The notes under the pieces: model-generated | What the model was told of the DNA's origin: nothing | Database searches by the model: none | Seen by the model: the letters and a program-made list of their open reading frames with translations, nothing else | Made by a program: the position numbers and the translations under genes | Shown: in pieces, positions 29,697 through 44,600 of the stretch | Numbering within the stretch: the first letter of the stretch is position 1 | How the letters are laid out: each line of letters begins with the position of its first letter | Origin: Aphrocallistes beatrix | Taxonomy: Eukaryota; Porifera; Hexactinellida; Sceptrulophora; Aphrocallistidae | NCBI GenBank assembly: GCA_963281255.1 | Contig: OY725497.1 | Span: forward strand, 806,001 to 870,000 | Direction of reading: 5' to 3' | DNA: 64,000 nucleotides

Positions 29697-32600
29697 CGAT
29701 GTGGCTGGAATAGGAGGGAGAGCGGAACCAGCGGTTGGGTAGATGAGAGAAGAATCGAGGATGGATGGGTACGCTCTGGGCTGGAAGGGCTGAGTTGGTG
29801 AGAGGAAAGTGCCACTGTCCATGCTTGGTTTGCTCATAGGACCAGCAGCAGAGAAGGGGTCGATGTTGTCCCGCATGAGTGGCATCGTTGGAGGACTTCT
29901 CCATGACTCATCAACTGCCAACATGGAAGGCTTCTTCTGTTGCTCACTGAGTGCGATTTGCTTCTGTTTCCAACTGCGAACAAGTGCAAGCGCCTTATCT
30001 CTGTCTCTCTTCTCCTGGATACGTCGATAGCAGTAGTACAATAGTAGTATTATGAATACAATAACCACGAAAACGATTACAATGATAATAGCCGTTATCG
30101 TGCCAGCAATAACTCCCACTGGGCTATCTGTTGTTCCTAAAGCAGTGCCAAAGTCGCCAGTAAATCCATCAAACATGGCCCGAGCACGACACGAAGTTCC
30201 CGCGGCATTGCACACCCCCACTGTGATCGCTGCAGGAGGAGATGTGCACACATGGTCACCGAAACAATGAAGCCTGTCAGCAGGGAACATGGTGCTGTTC
30301 AGTAGGGTAACATTCTTGAAGTAGTTAGGCAGGAATTCTAGCTTTAAGTTAAGAGCGGAAGGGATTGTCTCGTTTGGTTGAGAGCGGGCGCTGTCAATAA
30401 TGACCACAAGAAGGATACTGCTGGACTCCCAGGTGCCGAGGTAGTTCACGCCCAAATTAGGTGTGAAAACAAATATTTTGTCCATCTCATTTTTACTGCC
30501 TACAGGTGGTTGGCTCGTTGGAACAGAAAAGGTAATCCGAATAACATCGAAATCAGAATACTCGCCGTCTAGGTTATCGGGATCTTGTGCTACAGCACTA
30601 ATTACAGCTGGGGTATCCACATCCACTTGCTCGGTAGTAGGTGTTAGACCGCCTATTTGGCCAGCAGGATCGTCAGGATCTACCAAAATGTCGACGTTCA
30701 GTGTTTCTTTAACCACGTCTGCGAATGGAGCCTGGCGGAGAGTTCCTAAAAATTCTTCTAGCAATTGATTGTCTGTCAACTGCTGTAGTGAGTCGCTCAA
30801 CTTCACAACTTGGAAGATTAGTTCAGTAAAAACCGCCATTGGTGATTGAGAGCGAGTGGGCACGTGTGAGTCTCTGTAATACTGGTCTGCATTCGTACCA
30901 TCCTGCAGAAGGTTCGAACAAGGCTGCAGCAAGTCAATGCGTGTGTCAGTGCCTAGTCTGATAAAATTGAGAATATCAGTGATATCTTTTGCACAATATA
31001 TTGATAGCTGTTCAGATGAGAAAGGCTGTTGCAACTGAATCTTAATAAGCTTTTCATCTAGAGTTTTATCGTCACCATTCCCAGTATTTAAATTCTGAAT
31101 GATGGCGGAGGAGACCATTGGTAGAGTAACTCCCCAGTCGCCAGTCGCTGTGGGAGAGACTGCGTCCGAAGGTAGCGAGGTTTGGTCAGCGTTTAGAAGG
31201 CAGTTGGAATCGATCTCGTCAACAGTGTAGGGCCTATGGTCCACATTAAACCCAGAACAAATTCTGTTGGGGTCCTTAGTCACACTGACTCTCCACGTAC
31301 CAATTTTTGGGTGTGGTTCCGGATAGCCACTCTGTGACAGAGTGATTGTAAGAGTCCTGGGGTCATCCCATACAGCACAGTACGCGTTCGGGAATATTAG
31401 AGGATCGATGAACGGCAAGGCAAACGTCACAATTTGGTCAAGAGCACTATCGCAAAAACTACCATCATCATCCTTCCCAATTCTCGGAGGCTGGTTAGTG
31501 TTCTCGGAAAATGTCACCACTATTTGATCCCCTGCAGACACCTTCGAGTTCCTTGGAAATTCAGATCCCGAGACAACCAATGAGTCAATACGAGGTCCAG
31601 GACTGCTCACAAAGACCCTCGCAATGGCATTCCCACAAGCGATAACGAAGTTGAGATCGCATATCTCGTAGGTGAGTTCGTCATAGCCTGTGAATCCAGG
31701 GTTTGGAGTATAAGTGATGTACACTCGATCTGAGCCTTTTATAGCGTAACTTCCACCGGCTGGTTCACTTTGTATAGTAATAACCTTCTTGTTTATATTG
31801 CTGAGGTTAATTAGTCCCAATTCTGTCAAGTTGAAGCCTTGAGAGAGCGCGAAAGAGAGCTGATTGTCATCTTCGTCATAAACGAATAATGTATCATCAT
31901 TGAATAATGTTTGATCACCAAACGGGTCTAGTATCACTTCCTGATCGGTGGCAGTAGAATTCGAGATGTCTCTTAGAGAGGGTACATCATTAGTGTTGAT
32001 AACTGTAATGACGACAGTACCGACTGAACAAGCAATACTCAAGCCTGTTGCAGGGTTTATACTAGAGCCATTGTTCTCATCTATCTGATTGAGACAATCC
32101 GTGTCTTCCAAACTTGTACGCCCCAGCTCAGAATTTCGCGAAATGTCACAACGATCACAAACAGCATAGGTAAAGTTATCGTACCCAATAAATTGTGAAG
32201 GTGGCTCATATGAAATAACTTCTTCTTCTTGAAAAACGCGAATTCTTCCACCCTGAGAAGTAGAACCTGAATCCACCAAAGTGGAACTTCCACCAGAATT
32301 CAGTACAATCGATATCCTAAGCCTGATGCCTTGGCTAGAAGATGGAGGTGTATCCACATCTATTATAATAACTTCAAAGTTAATCAGATCGATCTCATCT
32401 TCAGGCGTAATGTGACTAAATCCATCTGCAGACGGTGGGTCATTAACCGGGATTACACTGACTTGAAATGCTATATTGCTACATAGGTTTTCGCTATCAC
32501 AGATGCTCAATGTAATAGAGTCGGTACCGGAGAAATTTGGATTAGGTGTGTAGGTGATATCGCCAGTTGAGCTATCATATTGAGCATTCCCATTCGGGGC

Positions 32601-35600
32601 GAAAGGAGCCACAATTGTGATTTTGCTCGCCATTATCGTAGTATCCTCTATGTCACTGACGTATGGGAGCAGATTGGTTGAGTTAGACGAATCTTCCTTC
32701 ACAAAGAAATTAAATTGAGTGAAAATAGGTGCATCATTAACAGGACTAATAAAAATTGAAATTTCAGACGTTAAACATTCAATACTTTGTACGAGATCAG
32801 TATCGCAGACGCGAATGAAAAACGAAACTGACTCATCATTGAAATTAGTAGGTGGTAGGTATGAGAGATTGCCTGTGGTATTTTCATAAGAAATTGTACC
32901 AACGACATCGCCAGGGTTTGTGAGAAATTCAATCTGCTGCGGAGTTATGACAGACTCACTGTCGGATATATCGAGGCCCTGCGGTAGCATCAACTCCAAC
33001 TGAGTGTCTTCTTGGATTGTTAGAGAAGTGATCCCAATCATGGGAGGATCATTATGGTAGACGACATCGATCTGGATGGTAGCAGTACTCACAGCATTCT
33101 CATTATCAGTAGCTGTGAAGCTGATGCTAGCTGGGCCATAGTAGTTAAAATTAGGTTTGTACTCAATGTAGATAACTTGTTCGAAAATGTTAATAGCTAA
33201 GCGGTTTCCTGAAACGATGAAAATCTGAGCTTCTCCATTAGATACGGAAGTAATTTCCAAATCAAGGAGATCGTTATCTTCTACGTCTGTGATGGTAACA
33301 CTGATGTTAATATTTGTATCCTCATTTATTACAAGAGGAATTGCCCCGTTGGTGTACCCAATTGTTATTATTGGCACATCATTAACGGGTCTTATCCTAA
33401 ACACCAACGTTATGTTGATACACAGTCCTCCGTTATCGCATGCTTCAAATATCAACGAGTCATCCCCAGTGCTGTGCTGTGTAGGCGAATAAATGAATAT
33501 TTCCAGGTCACTTTTGTACTCCCAACTCCCACCCCTAGGTGTCTGAATTACACGGGTGTTATTGGTGGTAGGGGTATCCTCTACATCAGTGAAGTAGTCC
33601 AACAGGTTCACTTGCACCTGACCGTCCTCATCAATCATGATAATGCCATCTCCCACTGGGGTAGGCGGGTCATTAACAGGTACGATCGTGATGGTAGCAG
33701 TGACGGGAACAGAGCAGTTATTCAGTGGGTCACAAGCTCGGAATTGAAAGGTTACAACACCATTGTCATCCGGAAGAGGGGTGTACGTTATATCCCCTGC
33801 AGGATTGATTACAGCCATTCCTCGACCTGGTGGAGTAAGGATTTCGATAGCATCGCTGAGAAGATTCTGTTCGTAATCGGTGAATCGACTCAGGATTGTG
33901 ATGGTTACAGAGCTGTCTTCGTCTATAGATTCTGAAGGGGGAGGACCTTGAAAGATTGGCGGATCATTTATAGGAATTACGTTAACAAAGGAATAGCGCG
34001 GAGCAGACCTTGCACCTTCGTCGTCTACCAATACAATCTTGATACGTCTTATCCCGCCGAATGAGTTAGGGTCCATGTTACAGTAGCTTAACGTGCCCAG
34101 TGCAAGTATCCATTGACCTAAAGTGAGAGAAATAGATAGGTCTAAAGTGAGCGGGTTGCTTTCCCCCTTCAAAGGACAATCTGAGTAGGTATAATTGAGA
34201 CCAGAAATGGGAGTGGCAGAGAGGAAAAACAATTTCTCAAAATCTCCATCAGGAGACGAATCGCGTTCGATAATAAGAGTTAAGCTGGCATCATCGTCGT
34301 CAGCGAGAGAGAAATCAGAACTAACCACCTGAATAACTGGAGGGTGGGCACTATTCTCAAAATAGTCAACACTATAGTTGGCATCCGAATTGATGTTTGC
34401 ATCAAAACTGAACTGAGGGGGGTCATTGACCGGTAATATCCTTATAGTCCCGGTGTAGTAGAGTATGTTAGTCGTCATTCCGTCATTAGCTGTAACCTCC
34501 ACCAAGCGATCATCATACAGGGGCTCATCTTTCGTATTTATATAGAAGATGTTCTGTAGTGCTAAGATGTACTTGGTGAGGGAGAGGAAGTTGGAGAGGA
34601 TTATGGAAGAAGAAGTTACATCAATGCTTCCCATCGGATTAAGGATTGAATATATTGCTGGATCTATGAATATGCGTTCTGAAACGCCATCTACCGGATT
34701 TAGGAGAGAGATGGTAAGATTTGCAAGGGTTCCACTGTCTATGTCCATAATGATAGATTCATCTGAAAATACTCTAACCTCTTCCCCTTCTTCCACGAAA
34801 TCAACTGTGGCATTCTCGCCTGGGAGGTTTCCATTAAGGTCGAGGAAAGGTGGATCATTAACAGCGAGGAATGTGATTATACTATAAGCAGGAAGAGAAC
34901 TATCGAGGGAGTCGGATACCACTACGACCACCTCTCTCAAGCTGGTGTTAGGAGCCCCTGGGTCGCCTTCTAGATGCTGATAGGTCAATGTTCTCAATAC
35001 AGATTGGTATGTCTCAACACTGGCATTGCCAGAGATGGAGAGGATCCCAGTGCTATTATCATAGCTAACAGCTAATTCCTCCCTATCTCTGCTAACGTTC
35101 AAAATCTCATTGGGACTGTCATAGAGAGTTGTAAGTGCAGCAGTGGCGCTCACAAGGTACAGGTCGTCATCATCGGATACATTCAATGCTATCGAGTCGA
35201 CAATGGGTATAGCTACTGAGGCTTCTTGATAGGTAGCCATGAATCGAGTTCCGATCATGAACCCATTCAAATCTACCACAGGAATGTCATTAGATAGGAC
35301 AACTTGGACAGTTACTTCCACCAGATTGCTGTTAAAATCCTGGTCATTAGCGAGTATTACAATACTTCGAGGAGTTGCATCGGGTTCTTCTGCACCGTTG
35401 GTGTATACAACCGTTGTGATCGCCTCTCTAAAGTCACTGAGCGAGGCTGGTCCCACCAAATTGAGGCCAGTGTACTGGATGGTTTGGTTCGTTCTATTCA
35501 CTAATTCAGTGACATTCTCACATCTAAGAACAGTTGGTAGGACAGTAGGAGCAGGCGAACTAGCAGTAGGGAGAGAGGAATTGGTCGAGTTCGTATTGTT

Positions 35601-38600
35601 ATTCAGGATAATGGAATTATTCATCGTTACATTCTGTGTTGAGTCTATAACAGTAGAAGTAGTCGTGTTATCAGTCACATTGACACATTTCTCAACAATT
35701 TGCGTGGTCGAGTATGCCACGTCAAGGGTGTGGTACTCAACTCTGATGACATCTGATTGTGGAAAGGCGGATAGCATTTCATAAGGCGCATCAATCGGAT
35801 TCGTAATGGAAATACTCACATATCCTTGTAACGGATCTCCGCTATCAGCGTCCGTATAAGTGATGTTGTCCGCTATGTTCAGTGGGTATGGAACAGCTGG
35901 CTGTTGCTCTAAATACTGGTAAACGTTACCTGCAATGAGTCTGGGGATCTGGTCATTACGCAGTTGGATACGTATAGTGACGGAGGTTGGAGAACTTCTG
36001 AGTTGAGTATCAAAGACTTGGAAAGTAATTATCTTCACAACATTCGTTGGTTCTTCGATCAAGTTGAAATAAACAGTACTTCTCAACGTAGCTTGGTAGA
36101 GTCCAATAGGTGCGTTACCTGACAGCGTCAAATGGCCTTGAGTAGAGTCATAAGTTGAAGTGATAGGGTTAGAGACACAAGACAGATTGTTTAATTGCTG
36201 ACTCGTATTCTGAAGTGAAAAGGTTGTGTTACTCGAGTTACAGGACAAGGAAGGAAGATCAACTGACAGATACTCTAATTCCGACTCAGGAGGCTGTTCG
36301 AAGAATATATCAGCTGAGCTAATAAAGAAGAATTCGTTGTGATCGTTGTCGGTTAAAGTAAGATTGGGAGAAACTATAGAGAGTGGAAGTATTGAATCTT
36401 CCAAGAAAGTAACCTCACCAACCCCTAAATCTAACACTGGCCTGTTTTCGACAATCAAATCTACCGAGACAGTCGTTAACGCTAAACTGTTCACATCCAC
36501 TCCATCATTGACATAGAAGCGAATAAAACGGGAAATATTAGTGGGTTCAGAATGTACATTGTTGTATTCAACTGTTCGTAAAACAGTCTGATACGCGGCT
36601 ATTGACACCCTCGCCTGAGGATTTGGATTGTAGAGAACGAGTTGATATGTGCTGCCAACTGGTTCTGAAGTTAGCAATAGCCTCTCTACTCCATTGAGAG
36701 TAGTGTTGACATACAGCCCAGTCGAGTTCTGTACAATGCCTGGATTTCCAGTGAGTGATAAAGTTTCGAAGTCAGTGTCATAGACACGTTCAAGTTCCAC
36801 CGTTACAGACTCGAGAGTCTGGTGGTCTGCATCCGTAATGAATACGTGGGAAGGTTCCACTACTACAATAGCCCCCCCGTCTTCCTTGAATATAGTCATA
36901 AATGTTAATCCATCCTGCGAAATTTGAACCTGCGCAATATCGTTAACAGATGTGACGTTAATTGTAGCTTTAGATGACATGCTACTAAACTCGTTGGTAA
37001 TGCTAGCATTGTTGTATGTCGTGTCCACACCATAGGAACCTGATCTCCCACTGGTGAGACCGGTATTGTCCCATGCTAAGATAGAAATGAATGGGATATC
37101 AGTCTGAGGACGAGGCAATCCGGTAGAGTACAGGTTCTCTGTGTTGAAGTTGAGAAAAGGCAGAAAACGAACCGAACAGTCCCCAGCGAGAAGAGTAGCT
37201 CGGAGAGGGATGGGGTAGGTGGGTGTGCGGACACCGAATACGATGTCTCCTATAAAATCTTGCCAACTTTGAGATTCATCACATTTCCATTCCCATTTAC
37301 CATTCCGATTATCAATGTTTATTACTGCTATTCCAACTTGAGAAGCAACATCCACATCTTTTAAAGAATTAAGAACTATATCTGACACTTTATTACCGTT
37401 ATTAGGCGTGTCCTCTGTAATGGTATCCAGGTAGGTAGGCCCATCAAAATATGGCGAATCATTGACAGGTTCGATCGTAATAATTACAGTGGTAGTGGAA
37501 GAACTGAATGGACCTGTAATTGGGTCGTATCCAAGGGTTGTTTCATACGTAAAGGGAGCACCTCCTGATGTCAGGTCCCAAGCAACATAGCCTAGCTCAA
37601 CTTGACCATTGAAGTCTCTATTCGGGACAAATCGAATCATAGTACTGTTGTATGGAAAAGAACTGAGTAATAGAGCATTAGATGCAGAAGTTATATTGAT
37701 AACTTTCCAATCTTGCCCTCCGGTAGTGGTGTACTGCAAATATCCATTCGTATTGTCATTGTATACAACAGCCAAACCAAACACCTGCTGACTGTCAGTA
37801 TCTACGTCTGTGACCCGAGCAACCAGATCCAGTAAAGGAATTCCTAATGAATCAAACTCATCCTCAAGAAGGGTGAACGTTAAGAAGGGGAGGGGTTGAA
37901 GGATTGGTGCGTCATTAACAGGTCTCACATCTAAGTACATAACAGCACTCTCAGTACTGTAAGCTCCGGTGTGGGGATGCGAGGTATCCAGAGATACGGT
38001 CTGGCCTGAAGGATACGAGTCTGATTGATCCCAAGCATGGAATGAGATGGCTGTGATCCCATTAAAATCCTTATCGGCCACGAATCTGATCCGAGTTAGC
38101 TCACCTGCGCCTCTCAACAAAAGAGCGAATTCTCTACTAACAAAGGAAGGGATGCGTACCCACGTCGTGTTAGAAGCTGTTGAATTCGACGTATTTTGTG
38201 AAGATTGGTTAGATAAGATGAGATATTCCCAAATACCGTTAGTAATATCTGTGTTCACAATAGCTATCCCGGGGTAAGATACTGCATCAACGTCGAAAAA
38301 TATCGGATTTATAATTTCTGAGATTAGGATTCCAGCATTCTCTGAATCTGCCACATCCTCCAATATGAATGGACGGATAACCGCAATAGAGTTGTTTATA
38401 AACGGAGCGTCATTAACTTCACTGATATTGATGCTAATCATCGCTATATTGGAATCGAGAATTCCATCATTAGCCACCACAGTTAATATCTTTATGAAAT
38501 TTCCTGTTTCATCCCCTGTGTGATTATAACGAAGTGTCTTTAACACAGTCGCATATTCGTGTACATAATCCAAACCGGAAATCACCAATTCTCCTTTGGA

Positions 38601-41600
38601 AGAGTTGAAATCTTGTTGAGAACGAAGATTGGTGAGAATAACTGTTTTTGCAACATCCGGGTTATCACTGTACAAAGTAACATTATCTACATAGATGAAG
38701 TCGTCTGAAGTTGGTAGGATAATCGTGACAGTGATCCTGTCCAGTGTTTTGTTATCAATGTCCATTAGGAAAAGATCAGCAGGAACTATGGAGATAGAAT
38801 CTCGTTGTTCATAGAAAACAGTTGAATAATCTTCACCAGGTATGTTTCCATTAAGATCGATAATGGGGGCATTATTCATTGAACTGAAGAAGATATTAGC
38901 AGTAGCGAGTACGCTAGCTTCACTCTCATCTCTGATTGAAAACGTGATAAGTCGAGTAGAGGTGTCCGGGTTACCAGGACTGCTGTTTGTGTGCTCGTAT
39001 GAGATTGTACTCAGAACAGACCGGAACTCTGACAAATTAGCGGGGCCTATTAGATAAAGTGTATGGCTGTAGAATGTCACGTTAATATTAGAGGTGCCAG
39101 AAGCAGCTAGTTTTTCATAAATACCGTCCTTTGGATTGGTTAATGTGATAGTAGCGTTATGGAGAATGGGGGAGTCGTGGTCAATAAGAGAGAGTCTGGA
39201 AGAGTTGATAAAGTAGAGTTTTCCTTGCCCCTCTCTGTACGACTGGAAGATGTCTAGATTAGTTGTCAGCGTATCTAAATCCAATTCGGGTGGATCGTTG
39301 ACAAGTTGAATGGAGATCGTTGTGGTAGAAATGCTGGCGCCTGGGCTTGGAAGTTCGGGATCAAACAATGTGAAAGTAACAGTTCTGTTAGAGAGGTCGG
39401 GCTCTTCAGCAGTGTTCTGGTAGCGAAGGGACTTCAGGAGCATTACGTAGTAGCTGAGGAGAGTTGGAGACAGAGGGTTGGAAGATTCAAACGTTATTGT
39501 CTGAGAATCAGATCCGTTAATGGTTGTAGCCATTAAATTCGTCATTGACAAATCATAGAGTATATTTTCATAAGAACCATCGTTCCTACTCAATTCTATT
39601 CTAAGAGCACGTAAATGGATGTGATCAGAATCTGTGAGTGAAATGGAATCCACATCGACTAGATGGACTGGGTATACCGTCCTAAGAGGAGGAGAGGGTT
39701 CTGTAAAAATAGTATAAAAAGTATTTTCAGATCCAATTAAGTTCAGTCGAGGAGAGTGGTTTACTGAATTAACAATTATCGTAATATTGACTATTTCAGC
39801 AGAGAATGCGTTTGTGATGTCATCAGGTGAAGAGGTTGTATCAACACCAAATTGCCCCGCGGTACCGGACGTTTGATCCCACCCCTTTACAGATAAGTAC
39901 GGGGTGATATCCTGAGTCCAGGGAGAACCAGTGAGGTCATATTCAGTATTGAAGTCAGGGTTAGGTAAGAATCTGATACGGCAAGAGTCTGAAAGTAGCG
40001 TGGCTTTAGATTCGAAAGGAACCCTTGGTGCTAATTGGTCGAAAACGAGATCTCCGATAAATGGCGTCCAGGTAGATCCGCCTGAGGTACAAGAATGCTC
40101 GAACTCTCCGTTCCTGTTATCCACACCAATCACAGTTATTCCCAGCAAAAAGTTAACATCAACATCGGAGTAGAAACCATTTATAACTGTAGAAATAGGA
40201 GTTCCTTGGTTATTGATCGATTCTACATTTTCATTAACCGGTGACAAGAACATTCCAGAAGAAATTATAGGAGAGTCATTCACAGGATCAACAGTTACCC
40301 TAGCTGTGGCTATGTCTTCGCTGAAGGGACCAGTTTTGGAATCAGTCTGAGTGTTATTGAATGAGCCACTCACCTCCGGAGTTGTCAAATCCCAGAGTTT
40401 ATAATTGAAAGAAACTAGACCATTGAAATTCAACGAAGGTACAAATCTTATTCTCTCGGACACAGAATTTCCTCTCAGCAAAAGTCCCCTGGCTGGATTA
40501 GGGGCAGATATATCAAGCCAAGTCGAGGCGTTATTAAGTGTGTATTGCCATACACCGTTTGTGTTATCAATAGAAACTATGGCAATTCCAAACACTGAAT
40601 TTTCGACATCTTCCCCCACTACTGTGAAGTACTGAACAGATTCTCCGTAAGACGTGTAATAATCTTCAAGGATATTCGGCATATCTATTTCCGAGGATAT
40701 AAGCACTGGTGCATCGTTGACAGGAATTACTCGAAGTGTCAGAGTCCTTGCATCGTGACTGAACGCGTCAAGGTTCTTTGTTGGTGAGGAACTCGTAGAC
40801 CTCCTTTCACCGTCTTTATACCCATCTGAAGCATCCCAAGCTACAAACGAGAAGGAAACGTTTCCATAGAAATTACTCATCGGTACAAATCTGATATAGT
40901 TATCAGCGTCAGCTGTCAACAGCAGCGCATCATAAAGGCTGACATTTGAGTTGATGTTTAGCCAGATAGAACCTAGGTCCAAACGATACTGCCATACTCC
41001 ATTGTCTATATCAATGTGAATGACGGCTATACCCTGAGAATCTAACGTATCTGAGTCGTTTATGAGACCACTGACTAAACTCATGATAGAGAACCCGGAT
41101 GAATTGAAATCATCTTCAAATATTTGTGGAAATATTAGAACATCTGGTGAAATAAAGTATGGAGGGTCGTTGGCAGGTTCCATCGTGACGAAAGTGCTTG
41201 CTAGCGGACTCAGAAGCAATCCATCACTCGCGTAGAAATGGATGACTCTCTGTTGGAGGTTAACTTCGTCCTTAACATTGTTGTACTGCAGAGTCAACAT
41301 AACTTGACGATATTCCTCGACTGTATCGAGTCCTGAGATAATAAGTTCGTGCGTATCTGCAAAGTATGTGACGTTCGGAATGAGGTGAGTTGTTTCGACA
41401 ATTTTAGTAATGTTCAATTGGTTGTTCGTAATAATCCTATGTAAAGTTACATTATCCACGCTAAGGAATTCAGTCTCGTCATCAAGTGGATTAGCAATGC
41501 GAACACTCACATAGGACAGCGTTTTATTGTCAATATCAGTTAATGTCATGCTCTGATCAACAATACCAATAGGACCTTGTTCTTCTGTGAACTCAGTAGT

Positions 41601-44600
41601 AAAGTCAAGGCCGGTCGGGTTGCCGTTAACATCTAAGTACGGGTGGTTATTGATACCTTGAAAAGAGATGAAACTGATTGCGAGTGTATTTGTTTTGCTC
41701 CCATCACTAACTATGAACATAACACGACGTTCACTTTCATTCGGGTTTCCAGGATCAGCAAATGTGTTGTTGTAGGTAACAGAGGCTAAAACCAGAGCGT
41801 AATTCTCTACACTGTCTTCTCCGTCCAATGTGAGAGTAAAAGTAGAAGTGTTATAGTTAGATATAATGTTTGTACCTGATGTGGTAGCACGTAGAACTTC
41901 ATGCAACATATCTGGACTAGGGATTAGGGAGATTACGGCAGATGTAAGATTGCGGTTATCAAAGTCGACCAGGCGTATATTGGAAGTGTTCGTAAGCAAT
42001 ATAGGCCCCTCACCCTCGATAAAGAGGACATAACTATGCAGGTCTGGTATGTGAATATTCAGGTCAAGTATTGGAGCATCATTAACTAGCATAACATCCA
42101 CATAAGCGTAACTAGGTGAGCTGGTAGAATTTCCATCGGATGCGGTCACTTGGATTATTCGCACACCAGGAGATGGCTCTTGAATACTATTATTATAAGT
42201 AAGCGATTTTAGAACTTTGATGTATTGCGAGATGTGCACTGAGGACATAGGAAGGGACGAGCTAGGAGAGAATCTGATCTGGAAAGGACAGAAAGAAACA
42301 TTATTAGCTTCTAAATCGGTGTCAACTAGATTGTATAAAATGGTTTCTCTCCTATAATCGACTCCCATACAGTATGTACTATTGCCTTCAAAATGTGAAC
42401 TGCTACCCGATACGATGGTAACTGTCATCGATACAAGCATATCGTGATCGAAATCCACAAAGTACAGGTCTTCTCCAACTATCTTAACGCCAGCAAGATC
42501 CTCAATGAATTCTGTAAAGAATGTTTGAACAGTGGAATTTGTTAGATGTATGATGGGCGGGTCATTTCTTGAGGTAATATTAACGAAAACAGATTGTGAC
42601 GTCATACTGAATTCGTTAGTACTAGAGAGACTTGCGTATGAAGCGTCATTACCGTAGGTACCAGATCTGCCCTTGGTTAATCCGGTATTATCCCACGCCC
42701 TGACGATGATATACGGCCTGTCCGAATCAGGACGAATCTGATTCATAGAGCCTAGCTGAGTGTTGAAATAAGGATCTGGTACGAATCTTACGCGACAAGA
42801 AGAGATAAGGAGCGTGGCTTTGTCAGGAAGCGGTAGAAGGGGGAAGGTTTGTCCGTACTGAATATCTCCAATGAAATCTCTCCAACTGACCCCACTCGCA
42901 TTACAAGAGTATTGCCACCTCCCGAACCTGTTATAAACTCCGATAACAGCTAAGCCCATGTTGGTAATATTCGACTCCAACACAACATCTACATCATAAT
43001 AATACCCGCTAATTATGTCTCTAACAAGTGTTCCGTGGTTGATAGTAGAGGAGACATTCTCAAGCAGAGTATCGATGTACATCCCAGAGGATATGCGAGG
43101 AGAATCATTGACTGGTTCTATTATCAAGGTAGCGGTCGTATCATCTATGCTGAATGGACCGAAAAGAGTGTTGTTAACCAAAGTCGATTCAATAGATCCA
43201 GAGACAGAACCTTGAAACTGGTCCCATGCTTTGAAAGAGAAAGAAGAAAGGCCGTGAAAATTCGCATTCGGTTTAAATCTGATACGAGAATTCGGATCGA
43301 GAAGCGTAGCCCAATCTACCGTAGAATGAGATATGTTATACCATGTCAGGGTGCTGTAGAGTTGGTACTGCCAAACTCCATTTGAATCATCAACACTTAT
43401 GAGAGCTATTCCGATGGGAACATCTGTTCCATCGACATCCGAAGCATACGTGAGCAGTGTGGATACGAGCACACCTTCCGAGTTGAAATCATCTTCCTGT
43501 GTAGGAGGGATGTTCACTCGTATGGGTTCTAGTACCGGGGCATCGTTGATTGGATTTATTACAATCGTAAGGGTAGTTTGCTCTGAGCTAAAGGCATCAA
43601 TATTCGAAGTAGAAACTGCGCTTTTAATTAGGATATCGCCTGTTTCATTAGTTCCATCCCAAGCAACCACTTTCAAAGAAGTGTTTCCATGACTATGTAG
43701 GTTTGGTCGGAATCTCAAACGACTGGAATTTTTAGATCGAGCCAATATAGCATAGTTGAGATTTAAATCGCAAGAGATATCAAACCAGTCAAGTGTACAG
43801 TTAATTTGATTCGCGGTGTCATTGGTACAAGGGATATCTGCAGCTCTTCCCTGCCACACCCCTTTACTACAATCTACTGATACGATGGCAATACCACTAG
43901 CTGAATCCAGGTCATCATCTTCAAAGAGATAATCAGTCTCTGTCAGTGTAAACCCCTGCCCCGGAGTGTCTTCATCAATGTACCATACGAATGGTGAGGT
44001 GCCTAGAGCTAACCTCGGCGAATCATTCACAAGTATTATCATAACATAACTATAAGCTACAGCAGTTTCCAGGCCATCTGAAATGGTTATAGAAATGTTT
44101 CGAGTATTTGTCTCTGGCTCATTAGCTAAATTGTTATACTCCAGTGTTCTAAGAATTAATTGGTATTCATTCACGCTACTAAGACCGGATATAACAAGCC
44201 GTGTCCTATCATCAGTTGGATATGAGACAATGGGTGTGTATGTGATGGTCTGTATTGTACCGTTAGAGAACTGTTGGGAGACACTGACTGGGGTAACATT
44301 GAGCGTTTCGTCGGTACCATCTAGTACATTTTCTATCACTACAGTAACCGAATCAAGAGTCACGTTGTCAATATCAAAGAGTGTAGCTTCCATCGGAACA
44401 ACGGAAATAGCACCCATTTCCTCTCTGAAAACTGTGCGGAAATCAACGCTAGCTGTGAGACCAATAATTGGCGGATCATTGACAGAAGCAAATGAAATGT
44501 AAGCATTGGTAGTCAGTCCCATTTTCTCGCCATCGAATGGAGTAAACGAAACGAGTCTAGGGACCGTGTTAGGCCGTCCAGGGTGGAGAGAATGTTGGTA